Positions 1 through 8,841 of a DNA stretch of 64,000 bases are shown piece after piece. Below the pieces are notes generated by a model that saw only the letters and a program-made list of their open reading frames with translations, did no database searches and was not told where the DNA came from. The DNA is from Aurantibrevibacter litoralis (GTDB lineage Bacteria > Bacteroidota > Bacteroidia > Flavobacteriales > Flavobacteriaceae). Position 1 is the stretch's first letter. The number at the start of each line of letters is the position of its first letter. The DNA lies in the NCBI RefSeq assembly GCF_034651555.1, contig NZ_JAYEEQ010000012.1:52042-116041 (forward strand), read 5' to 3'. The position numbers were made by a program, and so were the translations under genes.

Positions 1-607
1 TGGTGCGGTAGGCCTTTTTTACTTCCTCATTGGTGGCCGCTTTTTCTATTTCTAAAATTTTATAGGCATTATCTACCGATTTGACGAACATGGCCTGGAT
101 GCTTTCAAAATCGCGTCGGCCCAGTTGTAAAAAGCGGGCAATATCGTATATTTTATCAATTTCGGCGGCACTTACGCTGCCGTCGGCCTGGGCAATTCCA
201 AATAAAAAGTGTACTAATTGTAGCCGTACTTCGTATCGGGTTCTTTGCCTTAGCGTTTCACATATACGCTCTACAGAAAGCTCCTTTTTTTTATTTATTT
301 CATTAAAAGTTCTAAAAATAGCGTTGGCCTTTTCCTTTCCATAGGTACTTACAAAGTAGCGTTGTACGTAGTCCATTTCGCGTTGACTCACGGTGCCATC
401 GGCCTTTATCACAATAGAACATAGTGAAATAAGATGAAGTTCAAAATCGGCGGGCGATACTTGCGCACGACCCACATCTCCAAAAAGACTCCCGCCACTT
501 TTCTTGTTTCCTAAGCTATCGATAAGGCTTCCCACAAAAAATCCCAATATGGCACCGGGAAATTTAAACACAACAAACCCAAGGATGGCTGCAACCCACT
601 TAATCAT
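1..607 (-). CDS. DjlA-like TerB/J-domain membrane co-chaperone (partial, 3' end outside window)
   Basis: The reading frame starts at the ATG at 605-607 and runs off the left edge after 202 codons. It opens with a hydrophobic, glycine-rich membrane segment (about residues 3-28). An acidic helical TerB-like region follows, with two 'ADG(T/S)VS' loops typical of TerB repeats. At about residue 180 it enters the start of a J domain (AYKILEI..., then EEVKKAYR, which is helix I-II). TM + TerB + J is the DjlA architecture: a membrane-bound DnaJ co-chaperone that recruits DnaK. The HPD motif would lie beyond the window, so it cannot be checked. Family assignment is confident; a precise role is not. 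Confidence 0.8.
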   Translation of the reverse strand, partial: MIKWVAAILGFVVFKFPGAILGFFVGSLIDSLGNKKSGGSLFGDVGRAQVSPADFELHLISLCSIVIKADGTVSQREMDYVQRYFVSTYGKEKANAIFRTFNEINKKKELSVERICETLRQRTRYEVRLQLVHFLFGIAQADGSVSAAEIDKIYDIARFLQLGRRDFESIQAMFVKSVDNAYKILEIEKAATNEEVKKAYRT

Positions 608-701
608 CGTATTTCAAAATTTTGTCAAAGATATAATTTTCGAAAGGAATCAAAAGCCAAATGAAAAGTTAAGGTGTGCGGATTAAGTGTCTCAAAATAC
701 C

Positions 702-709
702 TATCTTTG
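702..709 (+). promoter_or_regulatory. Candidate -7 box of the bacilliredoxin gene
   Basis: TATCTTTG matches the Bacteroidota -7 consensus TAnnTTTG and lies 23 bp upstream of the ATG at 733. It lies inside the longer open frame that begins at 676, so it argues for the 733 start. No convincing TTTG -33 box was seen. Confidence 0.4.
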
Positions 710-732
710 AATGTATTTTAAATCTTGTAAAT

Positions 733-1143
733 ATGTACCCTCCAGAATTAGTAAAGCCGATGCGGCAAGATCTTACCGCTGCCGGCTTTGAAGAATTATA
801 TACAGCCGATGCTGTAGAACAAGCGATTCATAAAAATGGCACTACCTTAGTAGTGGTAAATTCGGTTTGTGGTTGTGCAGCGGCGAATGCGCGACCTGCA
901 GCCAAGTTAAGCCTTCAAAGCGAAAAGAAACCCGATCATTTGGTAACTGTTTTTGCCGGCATGGATATTGAAGCCGTAAATGCAGCCAGAAATCTCATGG
1001 TTCCCTTTCCTCCTTCTTCGCCGAGTATGGCTTTGTTTAAGGACGGCGAACTTGTGCATATGATAGAACGCCATCATATTGAAGGACGCCCGGCGGAGAT
1101 TATTGCCGAAAATCTTATGGAAGCTTATAATGAGTTTTGTTAA
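733..1143 (+). CDS. BrxA/BrxB-family bacilliredoxin
   Basis: A 136-residue thioredoxin-fold protein with the family signature C46-G-C48 in a 'NSVCGCAA' context and the opening MYPPELV that is typical of YphP/YqiW (DUF1094) proteins. Family members remove bacillithiol from S-bacillithiolated proteins or act as general thiol-disulfide oxidoreductases. The frame is open from 676, but the ATG at 733 is chosen because it gives the family N-terminus and lies downstream of the -7-like box at 702. It is monocistronic: a strong hairpin terminator follows at 1181. The substrate thiol in this organism is not evident from the sequence. Confidence 0.9.
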   Translation: MYPPELVKPMRQDLTAAGFEELYTADAVEQAIHKNGTTLVVVNSVCGCAAANARPAAKLSLQSEKKPDHLVTVFAGMDIEAVNAARNLMVPFPPSSPSMALFKDGELVHMIERHHIEGRPAEIIAENLMEAYNEFC

Positions 1144-1180
1144 ACCTTAGAAGATTCCGCATCATTAAAAATAGGTATTA

Positions 1181-1207
1181 AAAACCGTTCGAAACGAACG
1201 GTTTTTT
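1181..1207 (+). terminator. Rho-independent terminator after the bacilliredoxin gene
   Basis: Arms AAAACCGTTCG (1181-1191) and CGAACGGTTTT (1195-1205) pair perfectly around an AAA loop and run into a T tract. The T tract overlaps a TATTTTTG -7-like box (1207-1214) that precedes the next gene. Confidence 0.85.
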
Positions 1208-1218
1208 ATTTTTGTGTC

Positions 1219-1956
1219 ATGCAAAAAGTACTTTCATACCCACTTACTGCGGTATATTTCCTTTTTTTTGGACTTACGCTGTTGGTGTTTCATCCTATAC
1301 AATGGATTTGCTTTCGATTTTTTGGGTACGATGCCCATAAGCGAAGTGTAAGCCTGCTCAATGCTACACTGCTGCGATGCACCCACATCTTAGGAACCCG
1401 TTATACGTTTACCAATACCCATAGCCTTCCTACCAACAGGCCGCTTATTATAGTGGCCAACCATCAAAGCATGCACGATATTCCGCCACTAATATGGTTT
1501 TTACGAGCACATCACCCTAAATTTGTGAGTAAGATAGAATTGGGCAAAGGCATTCCGAGTGTTTCTTTTAATTTGCGCCACGGTGGTGCGGCGCTAATTG
1601 ATCGTAATGACAGTAAACAGGCCGTAGCAGAAATCACCAAACTGGGTCAATATATAGAAACCCATAACCGAAGTGCCGTTATTTTTCCTGAAGGCACCCG
1701 AAGCCGAACGGGACATCCCAAAAATTTTCAACCAACAGGGCTTAAGATTTTACTGAAAAATGCGCCCTCTGCCTTAATTGTACCTATAACTATAAATAAT
1801 TCGTGGAAGATGTTGCGGTACGGCAAATTTCCCTATGGTTTAGGAAACCATCTTTCATTTGAAATACATGAACCCATAGAAAATAGGGGTAATGCAGATG
1901 ATTTAATTGAAAGAACCAAACAGCGTATTATCGCTAGTATAACTTCTTTTGCATGA
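1219..1956 (+). CDS. 1-acyl-sn-glycerol-3-phosphate acyltransferase (PlsC family)
   Basis: 245 residues. The catalytic HX4D motif is present as H82-QSMH-D87, and the substrate-binding FPEGTRS motif is at residues 156-162. An N-terminal hydrophobic segment (about 8-33) anchors it to the inner membrane. The family converts lysophosphatidic acid to phosphatidic acid in phospholipid synthesis. A second family member lies at 52361, so which one is the housekeeping enzyme is unclear. The stop overlaps the next start by 4 bases (ATGA), so the two genes are probably co-transcribed. A TATTTTTG box ends only 4 bp before the ATG, so the mRNA may be almost leaderless. Confidence 0.9.
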   Translation: MQKVLSYPLTAVYFLFFGLTLLVFHPIQWICFRFFGYDAHKRSVSLLNATLLRCTHILGTRYTFTNTHSLPTNRPLIIVANHQSMHDIPPLIWFLRAHHPKFVSKIELGKGIPSVSFNLRHGGAALIDRNDSKQAVAEITKLGQYIETHNRSAVIFPEGTRSRTGHPKNFQPTGLKILLKNAPSALIVPITINNSWKMLRYGKFPYGLGNHLSFEIHEPIENRGNADDLIERTKQRIIASITSFA

Positions 1957-2612
1957 CACATTCTGAATGTATAGAGGCAACCATCCTTTTTGTAAAGGAG
2001 ACCTTACGCGGTGCTGAGGGTGGGCACGATTGGTTTCACATTCAACGGGTATTTAACAATGCGCTTTTAATTGCCCGAGGCGAAAAAGTGAACCTCTTGG
2101 TAGTAGGTCTTGGGGCATTACTTCACGACATTGCCGACGCCAAATTTCATGACGGCGACGAAACGGTAGGCCCAAAATGGGCTAGCGCATTTCTTGAGTC
2201 GATTGCTGTAGCGCCCTCAGTAATAGACCAAGTGGTATATATCATTGAAAATAGTTCTTTTAAAACGAGTCTTGATCCCAATGCAGAAAAAACTACTTCT
2301 ATAGAATTGCAGGTGGTACAGGATGCCGATCGGTTAGATGCCATAGGTGCTATAGGCATTGCCAGAGCTTTTAATTATGGCGGCTTTAAGAACCGAGAAC
2401 TTTATAATCCGGATATTGCACCTAACCTAAAAATGACCAAAGAAGCGTATCAACATTCTAACGCGCCTACCATAAATCATTTTTATGAAAAACTACTGCT
2501 CTTAAAGGACAAGATGAATACAAGTACCGGTAAAAAATTAGCTGAAGAACGACACCAGTTTATGCTAAATTACCTACAGCAGTTTTATAAAGAATGGAAC
2601 GGTGACTTTTAG
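1953..2612 (+). CDS. HD-domain phosphohydrolase (YedJ-like)
   Basis: 219 residues with the metal-binding pattern of the HD superfamily: H25/H29 in 'GGHDWFHIQRV', H58-D59 in 'LLHDIAD' and D124 in 'VVQDADRLDAIGA'. This arrangement matches small stand-alone HD hydrolases such as E. coli YedJ. These act on phosphorylated small molecules, but the substrate cannot be read from the sequence. Translation is probably coupled to the acyltransferase through the 4-base overlap. A shorter frame on the opposite strand at 2147-2359 is a shadow. Confidence 0.85.
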   Translation: MTHSECIEATILFVKETLRGAEGGHDWFHIQRVFNNALLIARGEKVNLLVVGLGALLHDIADAKFHDGDETVGPKWASAFLESIAVAPSVIDQVVYIIENSSFKTSLDPNAEKTTSIELQVVQDADRLDAIGAIGIARAFNYGGFKNRELYNPDIAPNLKMTKEAYQHSNAPTINHFYEKLLLLKDKMNTSTGKKLAEERHQFMLNYLQQFYKEWNGDF

Positions 2613-2686
2613 CCTTAATGCAGTCCCCTCTTGGAGAATATAGACTTACCCCTATTTTGAGCCTTATTTCCTTTTTTTTGATCCTT

Positions 2687-2715
2687 AGTAAAATCCAAAG
2701 CATTCGTTATATTTG
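2687..2715 (+). promoter_or_regulatory. Bacteroidota-type promoter of the Gfo/Idh/MocA gene
   Basis: TTTG at 2687-2690 and TATATTTG at 2708-2715 are separated by 17 bp. This fits the TTTG-N17-23-TAnnTTTG layout known for Flavobacterium and Bacteroides primary sigma factors. The ATG at 2765 is 49 bp downstream. Confidence 0.6.
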
Positions 2716-2764
2716 TGGGAATACCTTTTTACGTAATGCCCATTAGGGCTTTTAAACCGATATC

Positions 2765-4189
2765 ATGCAAAGACGAAAATTCATTAAAAATGCAGCGGCT
2801 TCCTCAGCCGTTTTTTCCATTGTGCCCAGTTTTGTTTTGGGCAAAAACCATGTTGCCCCTAGCGATACCTTGTACATTGGTGCATTTGGTGTGGGCGGAA
2901 GGGGTGCCGGGGTTATGAACGGACTGGACGAAACCGCCAAGGTGAAATTTGTAACCCTTTGCGATGTAGATGATCGCAGGGCGGCCGAAACCTATGCAAA
3001 ATTTCCTAAAGCAAAGCGATATACCGATTTCAGAAAGGTGTATGACAAACATCTAGACGAAATGGATGCCATTATGGTGGCTACTCCGGATCATACACAT
3101 GCCACAATTGCGCTTCCTTTTATGAGAGCTAAAAAACATGCGTACGTAGAAAAGCCGCTCACCCATAACATTAAAGAAGCACGATTAATGACCCAAGTGG
3201 CTAAGGAACAGCAAATCGTAACCCAAATGGGCAATCAGGGTGCCTCTAGCGATGGTAGCCGGCAAGCCAAAGAATGGATACAATCCGGAATTATAGGAAA
3301 AGTACATAAAGTAGATTGTTGGACAAACCGCCCTGTGTGGCCACAAGGCGTTGCTATTCCTAGTGGTAAAATGCCGGTTCCTAAGGAGTTGGACTGGGAC
3401 TTGTGGTTGGGCCCTGCCGCAAAACGCGACTATCACGAAGCCTACCTCCCTTTTAAGTGGCGAGGTTGGTGGGATTTTGGTACCGGAGCCCTAGGAGATA
3501 TGGGCTGCCACATCATGGAAACTCCTTTTGGCGTGTTAGATTTGGGGTATCCTACCGAAGCGGAAGCCAGTTGCACCACGGTGTGGGTTGGCGATTTTGT
3601 GGAAGCCGATTACAGCGCCTCCTGTCCGCCATCTTCTGTAGTACGATTAAAGTTTACTACCGAAACCCATGGCGACATTGCCTTAAATTGGTACGATGGC
3701 GGCATTAAACCCGATTTACCTGATGAATTACAAGACGGCGAAACTATTGGCGATACAGGTGGCGGTAGCGTCTTTTACGGCAGCAAAGGTATTTTAGTGT
3801 GTGATACCTATTCGCAAAACGCCCGATTATTTCCTTCTACGGATATGGCCCTATTTAATCCTCCGCAACCTTCCCTTACACGAATTGAAGGTTCTGTTTC
3901 CGGCCACCAACGAAATTTTGTGGAAGCTTGCCTAAACGGGGTGGCTACTTCTTCCGATTTTTCCAGATCGGGACCTCTTACCGAGGCGGTTCTTATGGGA
4001 AATTTGGCTATTAAGGCCTATCAATATAAGGAACTAAAGCCTGGGAAAAAAGTGGGCGATTGGGATCCGTATGATACACCGGGAAGACGTAAAATACTTT
4101 GGGACGGGGAAAATATGCGAGTTACTAATTATGACAAGGCCAACGAATGGGTCAATGGCAGCTACCGTAAAGGTTGGGAAATTCTGTAA
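2765..4189 (+). CDS. Tat-exported Gfo/Idh/MocA-family oxidoreductase
   Basis: 474 residues. The N-terminus carries a twin-arginine signal (QRRKFIKN followed by a hydrophobic Ala/Ser/Val run to about residue 26), so the protein is probably folded with its cofactor before export to the periplasm. The Rossmann fold follows, with the nucleotide-binding loop GVGGRG at about 42-47. The family EKP motif (residues 129-131) contains the conserved active-site lysine. Exported members in Bacteroidota often act on sugars or glycosides through NAD-linked redox steps, and some (GH109) are glycosidases. No sugar-utilisation genes adjoin this one, so the substrate is unknown. It appears monocistronic. Confidence 0.88.
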   Translation: MQRRKFIKNAAASSAVFSIVPSFVLGKNHVAPSDTLYIGAFGVGGRGAGVMNGLDETAKVKFVTLCDVDDRRAAETYAKFPKAKRYTDFRKVYDKHLDEMDAIMVATPDHTHATIALPFMRAKKHAYVEKPLTHNIKEARLMTQVAKEQQIVTQMGNQGASSDGSRQAKEWIQSGIIGKVHKVDCWTNRPVWPQGVAIPSGKMPVPKELDWDLWLGPAAKRDYHEAYLPFKWRGWWDFGTGALGDMGCHIMETPFGVLDLGYPTEAEASCTTVWVGDFVEADYSASCPPSSVVRLKFTTETHGDIALNWYDGGIKPDLPDELQDGETIGDTGGGSVFYGSKGILVCDTYSQNARLFPSTDMALFNPPQPSLTRIEGSVSGHQRNFVEACLNGVATSSDFSRSGPLTEAVLMGNLAIKAYQYKELKPGKKVGDWDPYDTPGRRKILWDGENMRVTNYDKANEWVNGSYRKGWEIL

Positions 4190-4510
4190 TATGGGCACAC
4201 CGGCCTCTAGTAACTACTGACAGCGGTCGGGTGGGTATGCTTCGTTTAATTGCACTTGCACCAGTTGTTTTTTGGAGCCTGTTTTGGCATAGAACAAGAT
4301 AATGAGGTTATATTGACGATGTGTTGGCTACCATTAGAAAAAGCCTAACGCTCCCAGACGGTTATAGGTTGGAAGCGTAAAATCATTGAATTACCGAAAT
4401 GACCAATTATATTGGACAATTAAAAACCATATTTCTTTCCGAAGATAATTTTTTTTAGTTTTAAACACAACTATGGGATTTGACTTGTCTTTCGGGAAGT
4501 GAAATTTCAA
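4190..4510. other. Intergenic stretch without a supported gene
   Basis: About 320 bases between the oxidoreductase and the cold-shock gene. A short reading near 4315-4378 ends in '...LTLPDGYRLEA' and vaguely recalls RND-efflux proteins, but it is cut by stops. I see no gene, RNA or repeat that can be supported here. Confidence 0.4.
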
Positions 4511-4538
4511 TAAAAAAACACCTGCACTTACAGGTGTT
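4511..4538 (-). terminator. Rho-independent terminator of the cold-shock gene
   Basis: CACCTG and CAGGTG arms (extended by flanking A/T pairs) around a CACTTA loop. Read on the minus strand it is followed by a run of seven Ts. It lies 26 bases beyond the stop of the cold-shock gene. Confidence 0.85.
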
Positions 4539-4563
4539 ACGTGTGCTTCAAAATAAATACCTG

Positions 4564-4755
4564 CTATATTTTGCGAACTGCCGCCGCAACTACGCCTTTT
4601 CTACCTTCTTCTTCTTGATATTCTACTTTGTCACCTTCGTGTAATTCCAGCCCGTTCAATGCAGTAGCATGAACAAAGATGTCCTTTCCTGTGTCGTCGT
4701 TGGTAATGAATCCATATCCCTTGGATCCATTAAAAAATTTTACTGTTCCAGTCAT
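4564..4755 (-). CDS. Cold-shock domain protein (CspA family)
   Basis: 63 residues forming a single cold-shock domain. RNP1 is KGYGFI (residues 12-17) and RNP2 is DIFVH (25-29). These proteins bind single-stranded RNA/DNA and act as RNA chaperones at low temperature or in stationary phase. The gene is flanked by its own terminator and by a long AT-rich leader (about 4756-4840), which is usual for csp genes with structured 5' UTRs. Whether it is cold-induced or constitutive cannot be told from sequence. Confidence 0.95.
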   Translation of the reverse strand: MTGTVKFFNGSKGYGFITNDDTGKDIFVHATALNGLELHEGDKVEYQEEEGRKGVVAAAVRKI

Positions 4756-4848
4756 TTAAATAAAAATTAAAATAATATAAAGTTTGTCTTGCTAATTTAT
4801 GTTTTTTTGTTTATACCTCTTTGAAATGTGGTCTAAATCTTAGAAAAA

Positions 4849-5100
4849 TTATGGATTGTTCCCCTTTTTTTCTTTTTTTCCTTGCATTTTTCTAATATTT
4901 TCTTCGGTAAGCATGTAATCTTTCACGTTTTTTCCCTTGCCCGCTTTAATCAAAAATAACGGCATCGCAATCAAAAAAAGACCTACGGTACCAAAGCCAA
5001 TACACTTATGCGCCAAAGCATTAGCATCTTCTTTTATGCTAAAACCATAAATAATAAGTACAAGAGAAGCGAGCACAACGGTTATTATAATATATTTCAT
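4849..5100 (-). CDS. Small two-TM membrane protein, function unknown
   Basis: 83 residues. Two hydrophobic segments (about 3-19 and 33-52) are joined by a short polar loop and followed by a very Lys-rich tail (KKEKKGNNP). The first segment could serve as an uncleaved anchor. Its start is a good ATG and codon use resembles its neighbours. No catalytic motif is visible and I do not recognise a named family. It lies upstream of csp in the same orientation with a gap of about 90 bases. Confidence 0.6.
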   Translation of the reverse strand: MKYIIITVVLASLVLIIYGFSIKEDANALAHKCIGFGTVGLFLIAMPLFLIKAGKGKNVKDYMLTEENIRKMQGKKEKKGNNP

Positions 5101-5697
5101 GTGTTTCTATTTTTTGATTTTAAGCGGACAGGTGGAAGGCCTTACAACCATCATACTCCTATGTGTCACTATTTTTACATGGGCGTTTCATATGTTAGTA
5201 TTTTTTTTGTTAAATCGGTAATGCTTGGACTGCGCTCAGCACAGGAATGTAACTCGACAAGAATCATTCTCTTGCGTGTTATACTTTGTCGCATGCCTAG
5301 TTTCATATAAAACAATTAAGTACCCCTTTTATTTTGCGTATTTTGCCTCATGGCAAAACGAATGGCTATGACTTTAACAGGTATGTATTTCCTATAGGTG
5401 TTACTATACCCGAGCACTACAAAATTATTGCAAGAAGGTTTTATGATAACAAGACTAAGGTAACCATTTTTTGAAGAAACAAAACTTTCAACCTTAGTTT
5501 AAGAACATACAGCCGAATGAATCACATAGGAAAAACGGAAATAAAACCTTGACTTCTGAAGCGAATAGCACAAACCCTGATGCTACTTTTAATTTGAGCG
5601 AATCAGATCCAAATCTTTGTACAATTAGGGGTTACAAAACCAGATACAGCAAGAACGATTGACTACACAGTACCTTTTACAGTCAGATTGAAATAAA
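5101..5697. other. Long intergenic region between the small membrane protein and atpG
   Basis: About 600 bases without a convincing gene on either strand; the open frames inside have no start context or family resemblance. One perfect small inverted repeat was seen: TTTTGCC (5341-5347), loop TCAT, GGCAAAA (5352-5358). It is not followed by a T run on the plus strand. No clear terminator for the atp cluster was found. Confidence 0.4.
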
Positions 5698-6558
5698 CTA
5701 GGCATTTAACGCCTCTGCGCCGCCAACGATCTCTAAAATTTCATTAGTGATAGCCGCCTGTCGTGCTTTATTGTACGTTAGCTTTAATTGATTTCTTAAT
5801 TCGGTGGCATTGTCAGTGGCCTTATGCATAGCCGTCATACGCGCACCATGCTCACTGGCAAAGGAATCCCTGATACCCTTGTAGAGCTGTGTTTTTAGAG
5901 ATTTCGGAATCAATTGTGCTACAATTTCTTCTTTGGAAGGTTCAAAAATATAATCCGATTCGCCATTGGTTTGCCCTTTCATGGGTACGATGGGCAAAAA
6001 TTGCTCGGTCATGACGATTTGTGTAGCCGCATTTTTAAACTTATTGTAGACGATATCAATCCTATCATAGCTGCCATTGGTGTACAATACCATTAATTCT
6101 TCGGCAATCTGGGCTACGTTTTCAAAGGTTAACTCTTCATAAATGGCACTTTTATTCGCAATGATGGAAAAACGCTTTTTTAGGATGTCATTGGCCTTTT
6201 TACCAATGGCAAAAACGGCTACTTCTTTACCGGCATACGCATCCTTTGCTAAATGAGTGGTTTGTTTTATGATATTGGTATTGAACGCCCCACAAAGACC
6301 TCGATTGGAAGTGATTGCCACAATCAACACCTTATTTAGCGGTTTGTTTTGGGAGAATTTGTTTCCAGAATCTGATTCTAAACTAGCACTTAGCCCTTGT
6401 AAAAGTTCGGTAAGCTTGTCTGCATAAGGTCGCATGGCCGTAATTGCATCTTGCGCCTTCTTCAACTTGGCCGCAGACACCATTTTCATGGCACTGGTGA
6501 TCTGCATGGTTGAAGATACTGAACTTATTCTATTGCGTATTTCCTTTAAGTTTGCCAT
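5698..6558 (-). CDS. atpG: ATP synthase F1 subunit gamma
   Basis: 286 residues. The N-terminal coiled-coil helix begins with MANLKEIRNRISSVSSTMQITSAMKMVSAAKL, and the C-terminal helix ends '...ARQAAITNEILEIVGGAEAL'; these two form the rotating shaft. The protein links the c-ring to the F1 hexamer. It is the last gene of the local atp cluster. A 97-bp AT-rich spacer separates it from atpA, longer than the other spacers. Nothing follows on this strand before the long non-coding region, so atpD and atpC are not in this operon. Confidence 0.98.
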   Translation of the reverse strand: MANLKEIRNRISSVSSTMQITSAMKMVSAAKLKKAQDAITAMRPYADKLTELLQGLSASLESDSGNKFSQNKPLNKVLIVAITSNRGLCGAFNTNIIKQTTHLAKDAYAGKEVAVFAIGKKANDILKKRFSIIANKSAIYEELTFENVAQIAEELMVLYTNGSYDRIDIVYNKFKNAATQIVMTEQFLPIVPMKGQTNGESDYIFEPSKEEIVAQLIPKSLKTQLYKGIRDSFASEHGARMTAMHKATDNATELRNQLKLTYNKARQAAITNEILEIVGGAEALNA

Positions 6559-6655
6559 ATATTTCTAGTATTTAGTATTAAGTACAACGTATTCAGAAAT
6601 CAAAACAAGATTTACTTTGTGCTTAGTACTGTGTACTCTTTACTTTATGTAAAAA

Positions 6656-8236
6656 CTAATTCTTATATTTCCGTGACAAGTCTTTACAAACCGTTGCTAA
6701 GGTATCCGTGATTTCATCTGTTAGTTTGCCCGCTTTTAAATCATCGAGAATGTTTCTGTGTTTGGCGTTCAGGAATTCTATATAATCCCTTTCAAATTCC
6801 CGTACCTTTTCTACCGGAACATCGCGCAACAAATTCCTAGAACCGGCATAGATAATAGCAACTTGATTTTCTACGGTAAACGGATCGTTTTGCGCTTGTT
6901 TTAGAATTTCTACATTACGTCTTCCTTTTTCGATAACATTTAAAGTCGCAGCATCCAAATCGGAACCAAATTTGGCAAAAGCTTCGAGTTCCCGAAATTG
7001 AGCTTGATCTAACTTTAGCGTTCCCGCGACCTTTTTCATAGATTTGATCTGCGCATTGCCCCCTACACGAGATACCGAAATACCCACATTGATGGCAGGC
7101 CTTACCCCTTGGTTGAATAAATCTTGTTCTAAGAATATCTGTCCGTCTGTAATAGAAATTACGTTCGTAGGAATATACGCAGAAACGTCTCCTGCCTGAG
7201 TTTCAATAATCGGTAACGCTGTTAACGATCCACCTCCTTTTACCAAAGGTTTTAAAGAATCCGGTAAATCGTTCATGTCTTTGGCAATGGTGTCGTCTGC
7301 AATAATCTTCGCAGCACGTTCTAACAAGCGGGAGTGCAGGTAAAAAACATCCCCGGGATAGGCCTCGCGTCCCGGTGGACGGCGTAACAACAAGGATATT
7401 TCTCGATAGGCCACCGCTTGTTTCGACAAATCATCGTAAATAATCAAAGCGGGTCTGCCTGTATCTCTAAAATACTCCCCAATAGCGGCTCCGGCAAAAG
7501 GGGCATACACCTGCATTGCCGCCGGATCCGAAGCATTCGCGGCTACAATTGTAGTATAAGCCAAGGCGCCATTATCTTCTAAGGTTTTGGCAATATTAGC
7601 CACGGTAGAGGCCTTTTGCCCTATAGCCACATAGATACAATATACCGGCTTTCCGGCATCGTAAAATTCTTTCTGATTCAAAATGGTGTCGATACAAACC
7701 GTGGTTTTACCGGTTTGTCTATCGCCAATTACCAATTCGCGTTGTCCTCTCCCTACCGGAATCATGGCGTCTATAGCTTTAATTCCTGTTTGTAAGGGCT
7801 CGTTTACCGGCTGACGGAAAATTACACCTGGTGCTTTGCGTTCTAATGGCATTTCGTACACAGTACCACTAATCTGTCCTTTACCATCTATGGGAACACC
7901 TAGGGTGTTTACCACACGACCTACAATACCTTCTCCTACCTTGATAGAGGCAATCGTTTGGGTGCGCTTTACAACGGAACCTTCTTTTACATTTCGGGAC
8001 GGACTCAATAACACCACACCCACATTATCTTCTTCCAGGTTAAGTACAATCCCTTGCAATCCGCCATCGAACTCTACCAATTCACCGTACTGTACGTTGG
8101 CTAGACCGAATACTCGGGCAATTCCATCCCCTACTTGTAATACTGTTCCCACTTCGTCCAAAGTGGCCGAGGTTTCAAATCCTGATAATTGTTTCCTTAA
8201 AATTGCTGATACTTCAGCGGCTTTTACTCCTGCCAT
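6656..8236 (-). CDS. atpA: ATP synthase F1 subunit alpha
   Basis: 526 residues, normal for the family. The P-loop GDRQTGKT lies at residues 171-178. The alpha-subunit signature PAINVGISVSRVGG and the arginine-finger region are present in the C-terminal half. This is the non-catalytic nucleotide-binding subunit of the F1 hexamer and supplies the arginine finger to the beta site. It lies downstream of atpH with a 63-bp gap. The catalytic beta subunit must be encoded elsewhere. Confidence 0.99.
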   Translation of the reverse strand: MAGVKAAEVSAILRKQLSGFETSATLDEVGTVLQVGDGIARVFGLANVQYGELVEFDGGLQGIVLNLEEDNVGVVLLSPSRNVKEGSVVKRTQTIASIKVGEGIVGRVVNTLGVPIDGKGQISGTVYEMPLERKAPGVIFRQPVNEPLQTGIKAIDAMIPVGRGQRELVIGDRQTGKTTVCIDTILNQKEFYDAGKPVYCIYVAIGQKASTVANIAKTLEDNGALAYTTIVAANASDPAAMQVYAPFAGAAIGEYFRDTGRPALIIYDDLSKQAVAYREISLLLRRPPGREAYPGDVFYLHSRLLERAAKIIADDTIAKDMNDLPDSLKPLVKGGGSLTALPIIETQAGDVSAYIPTNVISITDGQIFLEQDLFNQGVRPAINVGISVSRVGGNAQIKSMKKVAGTLKLDQAQFRELEAFAKFGSDLDAATLNVIEKGRRNVEILKQAQNDPFTVENQVAIIYAGSRNLLRDVPVEKVREFERDYIEFLNAKHRNILDDLKAGKLTDEITDTLATVCKDLSRKYKN

Positions 8237-8299
8237 GTGAATGATATATAAAACGTTTAACGTAAGTCGGTTATGCGACTCTTGCCTTTGAAATTGTTT

Positions 8300-8839
8300 T
8301 TATAAACTATTGGTAAACTCTTTTTTTAAATTGCGCAATGTTTGGGCAATGCTTGCATCGTATTGCAAATCTCCTATACGCAAAACAAAACCACCTAAAA
8401 TACTTTCGTCAATATTGTTTTTAATGCTAATCTTGTTCTTTGTCAATTCATTAATCTTTTTCAACACCTTTTTCTCTAATTCGGGAGTGAGGGCAACGGC
8501 CGTGGTGACCACAGCTAGTTCTTCTCCCTTTAAGGTTTCATTGAGGATAATATATTTTAAGGCTACTTCATTTAGCAAAGCAATCCTTTTATTTTCCAGC
8601 AAAATAGTAAATAATCCTTCTGTAATGGCATTGGCATCGGTAAACACCGTATGAAGCACTTTCTTTTTCGTGCTTCCATCTACCACAGGGTTCTTCAGGA
8701 AATCTTGAAGCTCCTTACTTCCGGACAGTGTTGTTAAAATAGACCGCATATCCTTTTCAACCGCATCTGCTGATTTATTGGAAATGGCTGCGTCTAAAAC
8801 GGCTTTGGCATATCGTACTGCCACTTTTGAGTCTTTCAT
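8300..8839 (-). CDS. atpH: ATP synthase F1 subunit delta
   Basis: 179 residues with the OSCP/delta fold pattern: an N-terminal helical bundle beginning 'VAVRYAKAVLDAA' and the conserved C-terminal 'ESILGGFVLRIGDLQYDASI..TLRNLKKEF' region. It connects the peripheral stalk (b subunit) to the top of F1. The start is 3 bases downstream of the atpF stop, so the genes are translationally close. Confidence 0.97.
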   Translation of the reverse strand: MKDSKVAVRYAKAVLDAAISNKSADAVEKDMRSILTTLSGSKELQDFLKNPVVDGSTKKKVLHTVFTDANAITEGLFTILLENKRIALLNEVALKYIILNETLKGEELAVVTTAVALTPELEKKVLKKINELTKNKISIKNNIDESILGGFVLRIGDLQYDASIAQTLRNLKKEFTNSL

Positions 8840-8841
8840 GC

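Noticed and set aside
4315..4378. Fragment resembling an RND-efflux protein (LTLPDGYRLEA)
   Set aside because: Too short, no start and cut by stops; chance resemblance cannot be excluded.
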